Shown: piece by piece, positions 8,508-18,335 of the stretch
How positions within the stretch are numbered: the first letter of the stretch is position 1
Layout: each line of letters starts with the position of its first letter
Source: Akkermansiaceae bacterium
GTDB taxonomy: Bacteria > Verrucomicrobiota > Verrucomicrobiia > Verrucomicrobiales > Akkermansiaceae
Reading direction: 5' to 3'
Assembly: GCA_025354565.1 (NCBI GenBank)
Contig: JANXMQ010000233.1
Coordinates: 1-64,000 of the forward strand
Length of the DNA stretch: 64,000 nucleotides
The notes under the pieces: generated by a model
Seen by the model: only the letters and a program-made list of their open reading frames with translations
Database searches by the model: none
Told to the model about the DNA's origin: nothing
Translations under genes and position numbers: made by a program

Positions 8508-9518
8508 TCAGGCTAGGGCTTGGCCGAGGGCCGCCTTGGGGGCGGGAAACGGCAGGTGTTCGGGACCGAGTTCCAGTCCCTGAGTCGCGCGGACATCAGT
8601 CTCGATCGCTTCGAGCACATCGAGTTCCGGGCGGAAATCCGCCGCATGATACGAGCTTCTGACCAGCGGTCCACTGGCGACGTGGCGGAAGCCTTTGGCA
8701 AGTGCGATGGCTTTGTAATCCTCAAATGCGGCGGGCGTGATGTATTCGACGACTGGCAGGTGCTTTTGCGTCGGGCGTAAATATTGACCCATCGTGAGCA
8801 CGGTTACATCGTGTGCTAACAGATCATCCATGGCGCGGAGGATTTCCTCATGGCGCTCGCCAAGGCCTAACATGATGCCGCTTTTGGTAGCGACCTTGCC
8901 GTGGACCATGGCTTTGGCTTTTTTCAAAACGGTGAGGCTGCGCTGGTATTGGGCGCGCGATCTAACCAGCGGAGTCAGGCGTTCGACGGTTTCCAGATTG
9001 TGGTTAAAAATGTGCGGGCGGGCATCCATCACCATCGCGAGCGCCCAGTCGCGGTCGTTGAAATCTGGCACCAGCACCTCAATGATGATTTCCGGATTCG
9101 CCTGGCGGACGGCTTGGATAGTTTGCTGAAAATGCTCGGCCCCGCCATCGCGCAGGTCGTCGCGAGCGACCGCCGTGATGACGACGTGGCGAAGCTTCAT
9201 GCGGCGGGTGGCCTCGGCGACTCGGGCGGGTTCGTCGGCTTCCAAGGCATCGGGTCTGGCGGTCTTCACAGCGCAAAAGCCACAGGCGCGGGTGCATTTA
9301 TCGCCAGCGATCATGAACGTGGCCGTGCCCTGACCCCAACATTCCCAGCGGTTCGGGCACTGTGCTTCCTCGCAGACGGTTACCAATTTCAAATCGGTAA
9401 TCAGCGATTTTGTGGACCAAAACGCCGGATTGTTCGGTAGGCGGACCTTGATCCAGTCCGGCTTTTTTTCCCGGTGCAAGGCCGGATCCATCTTCATTTT
9501 CGGCCCACAACTGCTCAT
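8508..9518 (-). CDS. lipA: Lipoyl synthase
   Basis: Radical SAM enzyme inserting two sulfurs into protein-bound octanoyl groups. The 336-residue product carries the auxiliary cluster cysteines C49, C54 and C60 (CEEAQCPNRWEC), the radical SAM cysteines C75, C79 and C82 (CTRACGFC), and the C-terminal RSSYHA motif that supplies the serine ligand. All key residues are present. No lipB is seen next to it. The start at MSSCGPKM is the longest; starts at residue 8 or 10 are possible. Confidence 0.96.
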   Translation of the reverse strand: MSSCGPKMKMDPALHREKKPDWIKVRLPNNPAFWSTKSLITDLKLVTVCEEAQCPNRWECWGQGTATFMIAGDKCTRACGFCAVKTARPDALEADEPARVAEATRRMKLRHVVITAVARDDLRDGGAEHFQQTIQAVRQANPEIIIEVLVPDFNDRDWALAMVMDARPHIFNHNLETVERLTPLVRSRAQYQRSLTVLKKAKAMVHGKVATKSGIMLGLGERHEEILRAMDDLLAHDVTVLTMGQYLRPTQKHLPVVEYITPAAFEDYKAIALAKGFRHVASGPLVRSSYHAADFRPELDVLEAIETDVRATQGLELGPEHLPFPAPKAALGQALA

Positions 9519-9679
9519 TTCGGCGGCAAGCTAGTCCCGCAGGCGCTTGCGGGAAAGCGGAAAGTGGCATGAGGCGATCGTTGGGCTGGGATGATCGCGA
9601 TAATCGTATCGGTCGCCCGCCATTCTGGCCTGAAGCTTGCTTATTGACCGTCAGAACCTTTTAACCGCCTGCGCCCACC

Positions 9680-12600
9680 ATGCCCAACCTTAAAGATCGA
9701 ATCGGCTTCACTGAAAACGGCCCCGCCCTCGCCTCGCCTGCCGAGGAAAATCGCCTGCGGGAATTCGTGAATCTGAAACTGGCCGCCCGGGGTTATCCGA
9801 TCGTCGGCAATGAAGCGGACTATCCATTTCTCGATCTCGGACGTTCGCTGATCGCCAATTTCCAGGAAAAAACCCGACTGCTTGCCGACTACCTCTGCCC
9901 GGCGGACGCTTCGATCGACGCCTTCCTGCGGGATTATCTCGGTCAGGAACTTATCGCAGAGGTTTTTCCGGACACGCTGCATTTACTTCCATCCAGTCCG
10001 CTGATGATGGAGCGGCATGGTATCGCCCGGATGTTGTCGCTGCCACCGGACGAGGATGAGTTCAAGTCCTCGATCCTAAGTTCCTACCGGGTCTATCAGG
10101 GCGTGTGTCACAATCCCGCGAGTGACCGGCGGACGACCGAGGGCGTCTTCCATGTGGCCGAGGGTGGTTTGCCGATCCCCGCCGATAAAAAGGCCGTGCC
10201 GATGGGTGTGTTTGCCCGTTTGTTGAAACACGCTCTAACACCGCCGGAGGAAATCATGACGCTGCCCTTCACCGGGACCAGCGAACATCCTGCCAAGGTC
10301 TTCGTCTCGCTGTTGTTGCGGCCCGTGCTAACGCCGGAGGTGCCGGGAGTGGCACCTGAGAAAACCATGGAAACCCGCTTTTTCGCGCCAGGGAATCTAG
10401 TGAGCAATCTCGACTTCGTGGAGAGCATTTTCGGCAATGCCGGCGATCCCTTCCTGCCAGACAACGACGCCCGGCTGGATGCGGAACATTGGTCGGGTCA
10501 TACCGGTTGTGTCATCCTTGCGCCGCATCTCGTCTCTACACGGAAGAAGGATCTCGGCCTGCCTAACATCGCCGATGCCACACCGCGCCAGCAGCGCGAG
10601 GGCATGTGTTGGACCTCGCCGGATGAACTCTATAATGATGGCGGCGCGTTCAAGATCACCTGCCGCGACAAGCGGGGGATCATCGTCACGCTCATCGCGG
10701 ACAACTACTACGGCTACTGCAAGAAAGAGGTGAAAACCCAGCTTAGCTATGCAGCGAATTTGTTTGGCAATGCAGAGGAGGAGCACGCAGGCGGGGCCAT
10801 CGCCTTTCCCAGCTTCGACCTCGGCGAGGATTTCTCTCTCAGCGATTATTCGCGGCCGGTGGATCACAAGTTCGCCATGGGATTCACCCGACGTTATGCG
10901 GAAATTTTCGAACTTCAGCCCGAGGGCTACGGCATCGATAAGCAGTTTCCCGATATTTACTACGTGCCGGAAGATGTCCACATCGAGCTGCACAACCAGA
11001 CAGTGATGTGGGAAAATGCGGACGGCCCGCAGCAAATCCAACTCCAGCCCGGCATCACCTACGTCCTGCCATCCGGCTACAAGGTGGAGATGGTCAAGCC
11101 CACCGCCGGACAGCGCTGGCGGCTCATCGGAACGGCTGCCGAAGGGACTTTCTGTCACAAGCCTTGCACCGTCTCCGGTGGCGGAAAATCGGAAATTTCC
11201 AAGTCTCTATCAGACGCGATGATCACCGCATCGGTCATCGTTAATGATTTAAAAAAAGACCTCGATGCCGCGTTGGAAATCATCAATCACGATTTCTCTA
11301 ACCGTTATACCAAGCCCATCGAACCCGGTAAACCCGGACGCCCGCTGCTCAGCCCGGAACGCTCGCTCGGCTCAGTGATCCGCTTGCTGACCCCCAACAT
11401 CGCCTACACCGACGATTACAATGCCTGGCTCGCCACCCTCGGTTCATCCGTGCGCGACCTCGTATTCATCATCAAGCGCTTTTATAAACCCGACTGGGGC
11501 GACGATTGGACCAAGCGCTTCAGTGTGGATCTCATCAACGGCCAGCCCGGACGCCAGCTCATCTACCGCCGCCAGCGGCTCGTCACCCAATACCTCCGCG
11601 TCGGCTTCAGCGAGGACGGCACCTGGCGCACCTTCAGCATCCGCAAGGACTTCGCGCCCGCGAAAAAAGTCCAGACCGAGGATGACATCAGCGCGTCAAT
11701 GGTCGTGCCGCACGCTTCCGTGACAGGCCTTCACCCCGACGTGAAAAACCCCTCGCTCAAGTTCATTAAAAATTGCGAATACCGACTGTTCCAGCGCCCC
11801 GACGACGCCATCCTCCGCGGCTATGACAAAAAGACCGAAAGCGACTTCAGCCAAGGTGGCTTGTTTTTCTCCAACTACGAACCCATCGCCCGCCCGACAG
11901 CGGCGGCAATGGTCAAGGATGCCATCCGCTTCGAGCAGTTCACCTCGCCGCTGCGGAAAACTCTAACCGCCTTCGTCGAAGCCGGCAAGCCGGACTACGT
12001 GGTCAGCTCGCACCAGCCGCGCATCGTCGATGGCAAGCCGACGAAAAATCCTCGCTACTTGCAAAATCGCCCCGACCTCGAAGACCCGCGTTCCGTCTAT
12101 CTGGCGGGTCTCGGGGCGCGACTTTATCGCCGTCTGCCACTCGATGCGGGCGTCCCGATGCCCGTCAACTCGGTGTTGGCAGGCCGTCGCAACAACCCGC
12201 CAGACGAGGCTGCCGGCATCCGCGCACTGGCGGTTTACAATCCGATCCACTATCAGGAACTGCCGGAGTTGTTCATGGATTTCATTTCCTCCCTCACCGG
12301 TAAAAGCCCATCCACCACGGGTGCCGGTAGCGAAGGAGCCCTAACCAAAGGGCCGTTCAATGCGATCCTGCCGATCCATGATGTCAATGCCGCACTGGGG
12401 TCATTTCTCCTAACAAATTATCACGGATTCACCAGCGCCGCTGGCCACATCGGGCGGAAATACCGGGTCGATCATGACATCAGCCTGCTCGTCCCAGAGG
12501 TCTGGTCGCGGATGTTCATCCCGGAGCGCGAACCGGACTATCTGATTAAAAAAGGCTACCTTGAAAAACTCGAGGACTTTGAGCACGAGGGGAAACTCAT

Positions 12601-13162
12601 CGCTGCCAGTCGCCTCGGTTACCGCATTACCGAGAGCTTCGTGAGAACCTTCTTCGGCCGGATGTTTTCCGCTGCGGATACGGTTTTCACCGAGGACATG
12701 CTGCGGCCCGAACTACAGTCGATGGATGATTTCATCGATGGCCTCGACAACATCATCGAGACTCAGCGCCGGGTGGCATTGAACTACTTCGAGGATGGCA
12801 GCATCGACTTCGCCTGTCCGCCACTCAAGGCGCTGCTGCACGTGATGGCGTATGGCGAATACGAGGGAAAAACCATCACCGATCCCGCGATCCGCGTGCT
12901 TTTCACCCGCGAGTCGCTCATCGCCTCCGACTGGTATCAAGCCCGGCTCGATGCCAAGGCTACGGTCGATCAGGCATTGTGGAAACGCCACGTCGCCTAC
13001 CTGGAAACCTTTCTCACCAAGCCGAACTATCAGGGCGAGCTCAAGCGTTTGCGCATTCCCGAACGCATCACCCGTGCGAAGGCCACGCTCGCCCACGTCA
13101 GCTCGGCGGCCTACCGCGCCAGCCTCGTCGGGATGATCGGTGCTGACCCGGCGTTGGTCTGA
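9680..13162 (+). CDS. Large conserved protein, possible PPi-type PEP carboxykinase
   Basis: A 1,160-residue soluble protein with no signal peptide or membrane segment. It contains a glycine-rich P-loop-like segment, TVSGGGKSEISKSL, at about residue 500, a second glycine-rich stretch SLTGKSPSTTGAGSEG near 885, and conserved-looking blocks such as NYYGYCKKEV. Size and overall look fit the pyrophosphate-dependent PEP carboxykinase family (about 1,100 residues, known from Entamoeba and Propionibacterium), which interconverts oxaloacetate and PEP with PPi/Pi. I make this call from memory of that family, not from a search; a wholly uncharacterised kinase-like protein is the alternative. It is a single-gene unit, well separated from lipA on the other strand. 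Confidence 0.5.
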   Translation: MPNLKDRIGFTENGPALASPAEENRLREFVNLKLAARGYPIVGNEADYPFLDLGRSLIANFQEKTRLLADYLCPADASIDAFLRDYLGQELIAEVFPDTLHLLPSSPLMMERHGIARMLSLPPDEDEFKSSILSSYRVYQGVCHNPASDRRTTEGVFHVAEGGLPIPADKKAVPMGVFARLLKHALTPPEEIMTLPFTGTSEHPAKVFVSLLLRPVLTPEVPGVAPEKTMETRFFAPGNLVSNLDFVESIFGNAGDPFLPDNDARLDAEHWSGHTGCVILAPHLVSTRKKDLGLPNIADATPRQQREGMCWTSPDELYNDGGAFKITCRDKRGIIVTLIADNYYGYCKKEVKTQLSYAANLFGNAEEEHAGGAIAFPSFDLGEDFSLSDYSRPVDHKFAMGFTRRYAEIFELQPEGYGIDKQFPDIYYVPEDVHIELHNQTVMWENADGPQQIQLQPGITYVLPSGYKVEMVKPTAGQRWRLIGTAAEGTFCHKPCTVSGGGKSEISKSLSDAMITASVIVNDLKKDLDAALEIINHDFSNRYTKPIEPGKPGRPLLSPERSLGSVIRLLTPNIAYTDDYNAWLATLGSSVRDLVFIIKRFYKPDWGDDWTKRFSVDLINGQPGRQLIYRRQRLVTQYLRVGFSEDGTWRTFSIRKDFAPAKKVQTEDDISASMVVPHASVTGLHPDVKNPSLKFIKNCEYRLFQRPDDAILRGYDKKTESDFSQGGLFFSNYEPIARPTAAAMVKDAIRFEQFTSPLRKTLTAFVEAGKPDYVVSSHQPRIVDGKPTKNPRYLQNRPDLEDPRSVYLAGLGARLYRRLPLDAGVPMPVNSVLAGRRNNPPDEAAGIRALAVYNPIHYQELPELFMDFISSLTGKSPSTTGAGSEGALTKGPFNAILPIHDVNAALGSFLLTNYHGFTSAAGHIGRKYRVDHDISLLVPEVWSRMFIPEREPDYLIKKGYLEKLEDFEHEGKLIAASRLGYRITESFVRTFFGRMFSAADTVFTEDMLRPELQSMDDFIDGLDNIIETQRRVALNYFEDGSIDFACPPLKALLHVMAYGEYEGKTITDPAIRVLFTRESLIASDWYQARLDAKATVDQALWKRHVAYLETFLTKPNYQGELKRLRIPERITRAKATLAHVSSAAYRASLVGMIGADPALV

Positions 13163-13324
13163 TTCCCTCGCACAGCCGCGTTGCACTCCGCAATCCTAGG
13201 GCAGTCGATCGTTGCAAAAAGTGGCGGAAAAAATCATTCGATGCTGCCGGAACCGTGCAGTATGAAGATGCAGACCGGTGGCACTGATTCTGCAAGTAAC
13301 TTCGCGAACTTACCTCCATCAATT

Positions 13325-13768
13325 ATGAACACCAATACTGAACACTGTGTCAAAGTCTGCAATAGCCTGCTCCGGGGCGAACTCTCTGCGGTGGAAACCT
13401 ATAGCTTGGCCATTGTAAAACATCCTAACTCCGCCGTCACCGAGGAGTTCCGGCGAATCCGCACGGAGCATTCACGTTCCGCTGCGAGGCTATCCGCCAA
13501 CATCCGCGACATGGGCGCGGAACCTGACAAGGATTCCGGTGCGTGGGGGATTTTCGCCACGGCAGTCCAAGCGACGGCGAATCTGTTCGGTCCGGAATCC
13601 GCGTTGGAGTCGTTGCAAAGGGGCGAGTCCATGGGACTCAAGGACTATCAGGAGGCGCTGTTGGATGACGGTGTTATGGACTCTTGCAAGATAATGATTC
13701 GTGAAGAGCTGGTGCCACGCGTTCAGGAGCATTTGGCTTTACTCGAGACTTTCGAGCAGGCGGTCTGA
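13325..13768 (+). CDS. DUF2383-like four-helix protein
   Basis: 147 residues from ATG 13325. The sequence is helical throughout, beginning with a helix carrying LLRGELSAVETY and later HSRSAARLSANIRDMGAEPD, a pattern like the ferritin-like DUF2383 (PA2169-type) family. An in-frame extension to 13181 exists, but it lacks family similarity. No metal-binding ExxH set is complete enough to claim ferroxidase activity. It is followed after 20 bases by the AI-2E-type permease gene and could be co-transcribed with it. Confidence 0.65.
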   Translation: MNTNTEHCVKVCNSLLRGELSAVETYSLAIVKHPNSAVTEEFRRIRTEHSRSAARLSANIRDMGAEPDKDSGAWGIFATAVQATANLFGPESALESLQRGESMGLKDYQEALLDDGVMDSCKIMIREELVPRVQEHLALLETFEQAV

Positions 13769-13788
13769 TAGGATACCCCGGTTTTCCC

Positions 13789-15615
13789 ATGGCCATCCCC
13801 GCTAACAAGTCCTCGTCCGCGAAGTCGCTTGCCACGATTTCCAACGTTTTGTTAAGCGCGTTCATCATCGGCATGCTGTCCTTCGCGCGGGATCTGCTGG
13901 TGCCGCTGGCCCTGGCGGCCTTGCTGACGTTCATGCTCTCCCCGCTCGTCACCCGCATGCAGCGCTGGCTTGGACGGACATGCGCGGTGTTGTTGGTGGT
14001 GGCGATGATGTTTACCGTGGCAGGATCGGCGGGCTGGGTGCTGACGCGGCAGGCGATCGATCTGGCGAATAAACTGCCGGATTATGAAGAGAACATCCGG
14101 ATGAAACTCCGCTCGGTCCAGATGCCGGGAAATGGTCCGTATGCCAAGATTTCCAAAGTTTTTGAGGATTTGAAAACGGATCTACCGGGCGGAACGGGTA
14201 AATCGCCCGCTCCCAAGAACGACGGCAGGGTGAAAGCCGACGGAAATGCGATGCCGGTGGAGGTGGTGAACGGCAGGGACGGGCGCTTGGAATTCGTGCA
14301 AGTGGTGCTGTCGCCACTGCTGGGGCCGTTTGGAACCGCTGCCTTGGTGCTATTGCTGTTAGTTTTCATGTTGATGCAGCGCGAGGACTTGCGCAACCGG
14401 TTGATCCGGCTGATCGGCCAGGGCCGCATCAGCGTCACCTCGCGCGCCATGGACGACGCGGGTTCAAGGGTCTCGCGGTATCTGCAAATGCAACTGGTGG
14501 TCAACGTCGCCTACGGGTTTGCCGTGACCGTCGGGCTGGCCTATATCGGCGTGCCCAATGCGATCCTGTGGGGTGCGCTGGCGGGCGTGCTGCGGTTCAT
14601 TCCCTATCTGGGACCTTGGATCGGAGGGACGCTGCCGATTCTTGTGTCGCTCGCCGTCTCGCCGGATTGGATCTCGCCGCTGCTGGTCATGGGACTTTTC
14701 CTAGTGCTCGAACTGCTCGCCAGCAACGTCGTCGAGCCATGGTTGTATGGTTCCAGTACCGGCGTGACACCCATCGCCTTGATCGTCGCGGCGCTGGGAT
14801 GGACCTGGCTTTGGGGGCCGGTTGGCCTGGTCCTCTCCACCCCGCTGACGGTTTGTCTGGTGGTGATGGGACGCCACATCCCGAGCCTGTCGTTTCTCAG
14901 CATCATCCTGAGCGACAAGGAGGCTCTAACACCGGCGGAAGATTGCTATCACCGGCTGCACCGCATCGGCGAGCATGATGAAATGGAGTTGGTGGATCAC
15001 TTTCTCAAGACCAATCCGCTAAGCTCATTGTTCGATACCATGCTGTTCCCAGTTATCACGGCGGCGGAGACGGACCAACGCTTGGGGCTGCTGGAATCCG
15101 AGCATCTTGAACTCATCGAACAGGGTCTGAGCGATATTTTGGATGAGCTGGATACGCGGCACGACACGGTATCCCCCGAACCCGAAGCCGGACGAAATTT
15201 CCGAGTCTGTTGTATTCCGGCCCGCGCATATCGCGATCAATTGGCGGGCGACATGTTCGCGCATTTGCTTCATCAGAACGGGTATTCCGTCGTGAACGCT
15301 CCGGCGAAAATGAGCATGAACGAGTTGTTAGTCTGGCTTCGGGAAAACAACCCGGACGTGGTATGCGTCTCCGCGATTCCCCCCACCACGATTATTCACG
15401 CGCGTTTCCGTTGTGCAAAACTGCGGGCGGGTTTTCCTGCCGTGAAAATCATCGCCGGCGTCTGGGGGCACTCCGAGCGCACACTGGACGTCGCCAAAGC
15501 CCTGCGCGAATCCGGCGCTGACGACATCGTTACCAGTGTCGCCGAAGCCATGGAGCGAGTGGCTGGCTATTTCGCCGTATCCTTGCTGTCTGAGGGGGGG
15601 GCGGACAGTTTATGA
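13789..15615 (+). CDS. AI-2E-type permease with fused C-terminal Rossmann-like domain
   Basis: 608 residues. Residues 15-375 carry the AI-2E/PerM exporter pattern: paired N-terminal transmembrane segments, a soluble insert (about 105-165), then further membrane segments with the family's central LxxQLVVN, PNAILWGALAGVLRFIPYLG and VEPWLYGSS motifs. After about residue 375 comes a roughly 230-residue cytoplasmic extension ending in an alternating beta/alpha region (FRVCCIPARAYRDQLAGDMF, NPDVVCVSAIPP, VKIIAGVWG, GADDIVTS) that resembles a cobalamin-binding-like Rossmann fold. The DxHxxG cobalamin motif is absent, so B12 binding is not expected. The transported substrate is unknown. Confidence 0.82.
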   Translation: MAIPANKSSSAKSLATISNVLLSAFIIGMLSFARDLLVPLALAALLTFMLSPLVTRMQRWLGRTCAVLLVVAMMFTVAGSAGWVLTRQAIDLANKLPDYEENIRMKLRSVQMPGNGPYAKISKVFEDLKTDLPGGTGKSPAPKNDGRVKADGNAMPVEVVNGRDGRLEFVQVVLSPLLGPFGTAALVLLLLVFMLMQREDLRNRLIRLIGQGRISVTSRAMDDAGSRVSRYLQMQLVVNVAYGFAVTVGLAYIGVPNAILWGALAGVLRFIPYLGPWIGGTLPILVSLAVSPDWISPLLVMGLFLVLELLASNVVEPWLYGSSTGVTPIALIVAALGWTWLWGPVGLVLSTPLTVCLVVMGRHIPSLSFLSIILSDKEALTPAEDCYHRLHRIGEHDEMELVDHFLKTNPLSSLFDTMLFPVITAAETDQRLGLLESEHLELIEQGLSDILDELDTRHDTVSPEPEAGRNFRVCCIPARAYRDQLAGDMFAHLLHQNGYSVVNAPAKMSMNELLVWLRENNPDVVCVSAIPPTTIIHARFRCAKLRAGFPAVKIIAGVWGHSERTLDVAKALRESGADDIVTSVAEAMERVAGYFAVSLLSEGGADSL

Positions 15616-15746
15616 TTCGCCACTCATAGATGCTGCTTTGAGTGATCGTTATTCCCATCCCGATCCTGCTCGTATTGGATGTCCTCCAGTGTTGCACTTG
15701 ATCGGCCCCATCGCTCCATGAAGCCAAACAATCATTTTCTGATCCC

Positions 15747-16598
15747 ATGAAATTTCACGTCACCTGCCAGTTGGATTACACCTTGCAAGATCCAGCCACC
15801 TTTCTGTTCGCGCTCAGATGTATCGGAACAGGTGGGCAGCAAATCCTCAGCGAATCGCTTGAGATCGATCCTCCGGTATCGACAGAAGAGTTCACCATCG
15901 TCGGTGGGATGAACCGCATCTCACGGATCAAGACATGGAATCCGGGATTGATAAAAATTTCCTATCAGGCAGATGTTAGCACGGCGGTGAAAATTGTGCC
16001 GGTCGATTCCATGCATGTGGATGGTCCGGGCGATCTGAGTCCCGAAGCGATTCCCTTCCTCTTTCCCAGCCGTTATTGCGAGTCTGATAGATTGCGCCAG
16101 GAAGCCATGGAATTTTTCGGCCATCTGACCACGCCTTATGCGATCGCCTCGGGCGTGAGCGACTGGGTACATGATAACATCACCTACGTTAGCGGTAGTT
16201 CGGGGGAATCCTCATCCGCCATGGACACCCTCCATGACCGGCAGGGCGTGTGCCGGGATTTCGCCCATCTCGCCATCGCCTTCTGCCGCTCCATGAGCGT
16301 GCCTGCCCGCTATGCCACCTGCTACGCCTATCAGCTCAATCCGCCGGATTTTCATGCCTGCTTCGAGGTCTTCATCGACGGTTGGTGGTATGTCTTCGAT
16401 CCCACGCGCCTCGCCCCGCTCAATGGCTTGGTGAGAATCGCCACCGGCCGGGATGCTGCGGATGCGGCGGTCTGCACGATCTTTGGAAATCCGGAATTGA
16501 CCCTCAGCGCCGTTTCATGCAAGTGCTCGGACCACAATTTCATCCCCGTGACCCGTGACAGTCTGGTCGCGGGAAATGAGGCCATCGCGTTGTTGTAA
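15747..16598 (+). CDS. Transglutaminase-like domain protein
   Basis: 283 residues with an N-terminal beta-rich part (1-115) and a transglutaminase/protease core carrying the full triad: C169 in GVCRDFAH, H203 in DFHACFEVF and D218 in VFDPTR. No signal peptide is visible, so it is likely cytoplasmic. It pairs with a second transglutaminase-like gene six bases downstream, a common arrangement in bacteria, where the second member has its own N-terminal domain. Whether it acts as a peptidase or in cross-linking cannot be told from sequence. Confidence 0.85.
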   Translation: MKFHVTCQLDYTLQDPATFLFALRCIGTGGQQILSESLEIDPPVSTEEFTIVGGMNRISRIKTWNPGLIKISYQADVSTAVKIVPVDSMHVDGPGDLSPEAIPFLFPSRYCESDRLRQEAMEFFGHLTTPYAIASGVSDWVHDNITYVSGSSGESSSAMDTLHDRQGVCRDFAHLAIAFCRSMSVPARYATCYAYQLNPPDFHACFEVFIDGWWYVFDPTRLAPLNGLVRIATGRDAADAAVCTIFGNPELTLSAVSCKCSDHNFIPVTRDSLVAGNEAIALL

Positions 16599-16604
16599 GC
16601 TCCT

Positions 16605-17540
16605 ATGAAAATTTTCGACGCGTCTCCGGAAACATGGGAGCAAATCCATCTGGTCCACGAGACCTGTTACACGTATTCACAGCCGGTGCAGTTTCTCCCA
16701 CACCGGTTGGTGCTGCGGCCGCGCGAGGGGCATGACGTGCTGCTCCACTCCATGAGTCTAACGACCACGCCGCGCTCCGTCATCCGGTGGGATCGCGACA
16801 TGCTGGATAACTCCATCGCTCATGCCGTATTCGAGGACACCGATTCCGAATTGCGCATCCAAAGTGAATTCGTCATCAGCGTGCCACCTCTGCCGCAGGG
16901 CGGACTGCCTCCCATATTCATCCCTCACCCGTCACAGATTGCCGGCATCGAGCAACTGGCCGCCACACCCTATCTGCAATACATCTATCCGCCAGAAGTC
17001 GGCCAACTCCGGCGCTGGTTCGCCAATACCGGACTCGCCCCGGCCCCCGGTAAAACCAGTGCGATTTTCGACGATCTGGCCATTCTCATCCACCGCGTCA
17101 TCGCCTACAACCGCCGTGAGGAATCCGGTGTCCAATCTCCGGCGGAAACCCTGCGGCGCAGCACCGGTTCCTGCCGCGACATGGCCGTCTTGATGATCGA
17201 AATCAGCCGCTCGCTCGGCTATCCCGCACGTTTCGTGAGCGGCTATTTGGAGAGCGATAACTCGCGGGTCGGCCGCGGCTCCACCCACGCCTGGGCGGAA
17301 ATCTATCTGCCAGACCGCGGTTGGACTGGCTATGATCCGTCCATCGGCAAGCGCGTAGGCCCCGGTCACATCGCCGTCGGCGTCAGCCATCATCCACGCG
17401 GCGTCATGCCCGTGAGTGGCGGCTTCAACGGGCTTTCGGGAATCGGCAGCTCGCTGCGCGTCAACATCACCACCCGCCGCCTCCCGCCCGAAGCGCTGGT
17501 AAAACCAGACCCAGCCGCACCCTCACCACTCACTGCGTAG
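16605..17540 (+). CDS. Transglutaminase family protein with bacterial N-terminal domain
   Basis: 311 residues. The N-terminus (about 10-90: HETCYTYSQPVQFLPHRLVLRPR) is the bacterial transglutaminase-like N-terminal domain, and the core has C190 (GSCRDMA), H228 (STHAWAEIYL) and D244 (WTGYDPSIG). It follows the previous transglutaminase-like gene by six bases, so the two form an operon and probably work on related substrates. Its 3' end abuts the tRNA-Arg partial duplication. Confidence 0.87.
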   Translation: MKIFDASPETWEQIHLVHETCYTYSQPVQFLPHRLVLRPREGHDVLLHSMSLTTTPRSVIRWDRDMLDNSIAHAVFEDTDSELRIQSEFVISVPPLPQGGLPPIFIPHPSQIAGIEQLAATPYLQYIYPPEVGQLRRWFANTGLAPAPGKTSAIFDDLAILIHRVIAYNRREESGVQSPAETLRRSTGSCRDMAVLMIEISRSLGYPARFVSGYLESDNSRVGRGSTHAWAEIYLPDRGWTGYDPSIGKRVGPGHIAVGVSHHPRGVMPVSGGFNGLSGIGSSLRVNITTRRLPPEALVKPDPAAPSPLTA

Positions 17541-17658
17541 CCTCCGGGCTGATTGAAGGAGGGCGCTAAGTGCGCCTGACTGGATTGGCTCCACCGCCCA
17601 TCCAGTTAGCACCCTCCGGGCTGATTCAATGGGGGCGCTAAGTGCGCCTGACTGGATT
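17541..17658. repeat. Direct repeat including the tRNA-Arg 3' end
   Basis: A 46-bp sequence (CCTCCGGGCTGATT ... GTGCGCCTGACTGGATT) occurs at 17541-17586 and again at 17613-17658 with about five differences. The second copy includes the last 16 bases of the tRNA-Arg gene. The first is an isolated fragment without the rest of the tRNA. This could be a tandem slip, or the trace of an integrated element that left a duplicated tRNA 3' end as its attachment site. Confidence 0.85.
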
Positions 17659-17716
17659 CGAACCAGTGACCGCCCGCTTAGAAGGCGGGTGCTCTATCCA
17701 ACTGAGCTACAGGCGC
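17643..17716 (-). tRNA. tRNA-Arg (anticodon UCU)
   Basis: On the minus strand: acceptor GCGCCTG/CAGGCGC, D arm TAGCTCAGTTGGAT, anticodon arm CCCGC-CTTCTAA-GCGGG (anticodon TCT), T arm with TGGTTCGAATCCA, discriminator A. CCA is not encoded, unlike tRNA-Glu in the same window. The 3' end is partly duplicated 72 bp away. Confidence 0.95.
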
Positions 17717-17840
17717 TGTGGAACGAGCTTTTAACCGCCGCCCGCTGCAAAGTCAAAATCCGCGTGACCCGAGAGCGATTATTTTCCGCCCCATGAAATA
17801 AGGGTTCCGGTCACGGGAAATTCCCGCTAGTCTGCCTCTC

Positions 17841-18335
17841 ATGCGCACTGCGGTTTACGCTGGTTCCTTTGATCCACCCACGAATGGCCACCTCTGGATG
17901 ATCGAACGCGGCTTAGAAATGTTCGACCGCCTGATCGTGGCAATTGGTAACAATCCGGCGAAAAGCTACTCCTTTTCCGTCGCCGAGAGACTCGAATTGC
18001 TTCATGCCTCCATCGCCAACAGCGACCGTTTGACCATCGCCCATTTCGACAACCGCTACCTCGTGGATTACGCGAAAAAAATGCAGGCCAAGTACATCCT
18101 GCGCGGCATCCGCTCGCCCAACGACTACGAATACGAGCGCGTCATGCGGCACATCAATGCCGACATGGCCCCGGACATCACCACCGTTTTTCTGATGCCG
18201 CCGCGCGACATCGCAGAGCTTTCCTCCAACATGATCAAAAGCCTCACCGGCCCCATCGGCTGGGAGGAAACCGTGCGCCGCTATGTGCCGGAGCCAGTCT
18301 TCACCGCCCTCGCCAGCCGTGGCGGAACCCTTTGA
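17841..18335 (+). CDS. coaD: Phosphopantetheine adenylyltransferase
   Basis: Fourth step of coenzyme A synthesis: adenylates 4'-phosphopantetheine to dephospho-CoA. The 164-residue product has the nucleotidyltransferase motif [10 protein letters not shown] near the N-terminus, the substrate-binding [15 protein letters not shown] and the C-terminal [10 protein letters not shown] (family ISSTxVK-like motif). Length and order match the family. It is monocistronic, followed by a long structured intergenic region. Confidence 0.95.
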   Translation: MRTAVYAGSFDPPTNGHLWMIERGLEMFDRLIVAIGNNPAKSYSFSVAERLELLHASIANSDRLTIAHFDNRYLVDYAKKMQAKYILRGIRSPNDYEYERVMRHINADMAPDITTVFLMPPRDIAELSSNMIKSLTGPIGWEETVRRYVPEPVFTALASRGGTL

